Below, piece after piece: positions 62,096-64,000 of a stretch of 64,000 nt of DNA. Below the pieces are notes generated by a model that was given only the letters and a program-made list of their open reading frames with translations, did not search any database and had not been told where the DNA came from. The DNA comes from Pedobacter sp. AK013 (GTDB lineage Bacteria; Bacteroidota; Bacteroidia; Sphingobacteriales; Sphingobacteriaceae), in contig NZ_JACHCQ010000008.1 in the NCBI RefSeq assembly GCF_014205835.1, positions 62,001 to 126,000 on the forward strand. The letters are read 5' to 3'. Each line of letters starts with the position of its first letter. Positions within the stretch are counted from its first letter, which is position 1. Position numbers and translations under genes: made by a program.

Positions 62096-63736
62096 TTATT
62101 TTAATGGTTGTACACGGAACCAATCGTATTCGGCAATTCCTGAATCATTGGTTTGGGTATCTCTGGTGGCAAATATTCCCATTTTTGCGCCGATCCATTG
62201 TCCTGCTGTTGCCTGAAACTCATCTCCTATATTAATAAAGTTTTTTCCATCTTCACTGTAACTAAACTGGCATTTTGCACCAGTGGTAACTTTAACCCTA
62301 AAATATATCGATCCCGATTTTAGTTTGATAATTTCCTTTTCATTTTCCGTTTTTCCCTTATCGGCACTTTGGCAAATGCCATACATGAGGTAAAATCCGT
62401 CTTTTTTGCTTTTAATGCTAACCTGCGCATAACTTCTCCCCATTACCACCAAACCCGTTTTTTCATTTTCCAATTTTGGGTTAGGTTTAAACAAAAGTTT
62501 GGTTGTTACCATAAATTCATCAGCAGGAAATTTCTGCATCAACAGGTTCGGAACATCCCAAAGGTTTTTGGCATCATCAGGGATTTTCGCAGTGTATAAT
62601 TTTAATAGGCCTTTATCTGCATCGGTAAATAACCAGGTTGGTTGCGGATTTGCCTGCCATTGCCACTGCAAGCCTAATTTTGTTGTGGCAAATTCATCAC
62701 TTTCTTCAGGGTTTTCAATCGGATAAGCCCTACCTACATTTGGCTTTTTGTAAGTAATAACAGGCTCTCCTTTACCATCGCCATCTATATCAATACCGAT
62801 AACAGGCCAGTTATTAATCCATTTCATAGGCTGCAAATGAATTACGCGGCCATAAGCGTCTTTGTCCTGAAAATGAAGAAACCAATCCTCACCTGTTTGA
62901 GTATTTACCCAGGCACCTTGGTGAGGGCCATTTACAGAAGATTTCCCTTGATCCATTACTACTCTCCTTTCATAAGGTCCATAGATATTTTTACTTCTTA
63001 AGATTAATTGCCAGCCTGTAGAAACGCCTCCGGCTGGTGCAAACAAATAGTAATAACCGTTGCGTTTATAGAATTTTGGCCCTTCAATGGTTGGATCTAA
63101 TTCATGGCCATCATAAACAATCCTGCCTGTTTCAGTTGTTTTTGAGCCATCACTAGTGAGTGGCATAATGGCTATTACACTTTTTATTCCTGCGCGGCTC
63201 CCTGCATAGGCATAAGCCAGGTATGCTTTGTTATCTTCATCCCAAAATGGACAAGGATCAATCAATCCTTTACCTGCAACCACTAGTTTTGGTACAGACC
63301 ACTCTCCTGTTATGGTTTTTGCTTTGGTTAAATAAATGCCAAAATCAGGATCTGGATAATAAATATAAAATTCGCCATTTCGATAACGGATAGAAGGTGC
63401 CCAAACACCATTGCCATGCTGGGTTTTTTCGAAATGATCGAATGGAGGCTGACGTTTTAAAGCATGGCCAATTATTTTCCAGTTGACCAGATCTTTAGAA
63501 TGCAGAATCGGTAATCCAGGTATAGCATCGAAACTCGAAGCGATCATATAAAAATCATCTCCTACACGGATAGCATCGGGATCGGAATAATCAGCGTTGA
63601 TAACTGGGTTTTTATAGTTTCCGTTACCTAAGTCTGAAACCCAAACTTTAGAAATATATCCACTTTTTGGAGCGAGTTGTGCAAACGTATTTATACCAAG
63701 GCTTAAAACAAGGATTGAACTAAATAGATATTTCAT
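62096..63736 (-). CDS. Glycoside hydrolase family 43 enzyme with C-terminal beta-sandwich
   Basis: A 546-residue exported glycosidase. Signal peptide about 1-20 (ending TFAQ). The five-bladed propeller carries the GH43 triad: Asp52 (ADYSDPDAI, general base), Asp160 (LIDPCPFWDED) and Glu218 (TIEGPKFYK, general acid). Residues about 350-546 form the C-terminal lectin-like domain common in GH43 xylosidase/arabinofuranosidase subfamilies. With the acetylesterase directly downstream, the pair likely debranches pectin or hemicellulose. Only part of a polysaccharide locus may be visible, as the window ends 264 bases upstream. Linkage specificity is not decidable. Confidence 0.92.
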   Translation of the reverse strand: MKYLFSSILVLSLGINTFAQLAPKSGYISKVWVSDLGNGNYKNPVINADYSDPDAIRVGDDFYMIASSFDAIPGLPILHSKDLVNWKIIGHALKRQPPFDHFEKTQHGNGVWAPSIRYRNGEFYIYYPDPDFGIYLTKAKTITGEWSVPKLVVAGKGLIDPCPFWDEDNKAYLAYAYAGSRAGIKSVIAIMPLTSDGSKTTETGRIVYDGHELDPTIEGPKFYKRNGYYYLFAPAGGVSTGWQLILRSKNIYGPYERRVVMDQGKSSVNGPHQGAWVNTQTGEDWFLHFQDKDAYGRVIHLQPMKWINNWPVIGIDIDGDGKGEPVITYKKPNVGRAYPIENPEESDEFATTKLGLQWQWQANPQPTWLFTDADKGLLKLYTAKIPDDAKNLWDVPNLLMQKFPADEFMVTTKLLFKPNPKLENEKTGLVVMGRSYAQVSIKSKKDGFYLMYGICQSADKGKTENEKEIIKLKSGSIYFRVKVTTGAKCQFSYSEDGKNFINIGDEFQATAGQWIGAKMGIFATRDTQTNDSGIAEYDWFRVQPLK

Positions 63737-63874
63737 TTTACAATGATGTTTTTTAATATTTGGTTAGTAATAGTTTACAAGGTGCTGAAACAATTAGATA
63801 GCTATATGATCAGCATGAGGCCTTGGGTAATAACAAGATTAAGTCTTTTTTTATTTTTAGACAAGTTGTTATTG

Positions 63875-63900
63875 TGCAATCGTTCCCGACATCGATTGCA
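63875..63900. promoter_or_regulatory. Inverted repeat upstream of the GH43 operon, candidate operator
   Basis: TGCAATCG (63875-63882) and CGATTGCA (63893-63900) are perfect inverted arms around a 10-base spacer, about 140 bases upstream of the GH43 start. TGCAATCG half-sites resemble those of LacI-family sugar regulators. No regulator gene is in view. Confidence 0.4.
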
Positions 63901-64000
63901 ATGTTTAATCTCCAAAAAACTTCTTTCGGATAAATATTAATATTTAAAATTGTTCATCATATATTTTAATAATACGGCTGCGTTACAAAGTTTATACTTT

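Overview
The window looks like a chromosome segment of a Sphingobacteriaceae bacterium, most likely Pedobacter or a close relative. The evidence is AT-rich DNA with short AT-rich spacers, Bacteroidetes-type promoters (TTTG, about 19 bases, TAnnTTTG), few Shine-Dalgarno sequences, TonB-dependent receptors with an N-terminal carboxypeptidase-regulatory domain, LytS/LytR-type regulation, a DUF6443-type RHS protein, and lineage-typical proteins such as DUF4407. No phage, transposase, CRISPR array, rRNA or convincing tRNA was found.

Layout. 1-10 kb: end of an M14 peptidase, rhomboid protease, two conserved unknowns, dipeptide epimerase, rhodanese, DUF4407 protein, and secreted M61 and M28 peptidases, a peptide-handling flavour. 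10-13.5 kb: carB, lacking the usual C-terminal allosteric domain, and a small secreted Ig-like protein. 13.5-20.8 kb: a thiamine block with a NadR-like kinase, a TPP riboswitch, a TonB receptor, ThiE, a DoxX-like membrane protein, a thiamine pyrophosphokinase-like protein and a GNAT; a candidate structured small RNA lies just upstream. 21-36.5 kb: an outer-membrane receptor, a LytS/LytR pair, an M49-like lipoprotein, an amidase, glnS, a B12-binding mutase subunit with an enoyl-CoA hydratase, an NtrC-type regulator, an AI-2E-family permease and a YtxH/holin-like membrane operon.

36.6-48.6 kb is the most interesting part. On the minus strand two large secreted RHS-family proteins are followed by four related two-helix membrane proteins (one frameshifted), a lipoprotein, and a start-less, frameshifted second copy of the RHS core end joined to a different but related C-terminal domain. 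This is the layout of a polymorphic toxin locus with orphan tip/immunity modules. The tips are Gly/Ser/Tyr-rich and predicted beta-structured, and the partners are integral membrane proteins, so I infer a membrane-acting toxin family that I cannot assign to a known class. Imperfect direct repeats lie at both edges of this block.

48.6-64 kb: aspS, a decayed lipoprotein gene, an NTF2-like protein, a 1.3 kb non-coding array of large palindromes (two near-identical 659-bp periods; a diverged single copy sits at about 14.5 kb), an ECF sigma factor with anti-sigma-like protein and a secreted beta-repeat protein, an S41 peptidase, a thioredoxin-like protein, a frameshifted Pr6Pr-type membrane gene, a bestrophin, an MFS transporter with a small partner, and a GH43 plus SGNH esterase pair for plant polysaccharide breakdown.
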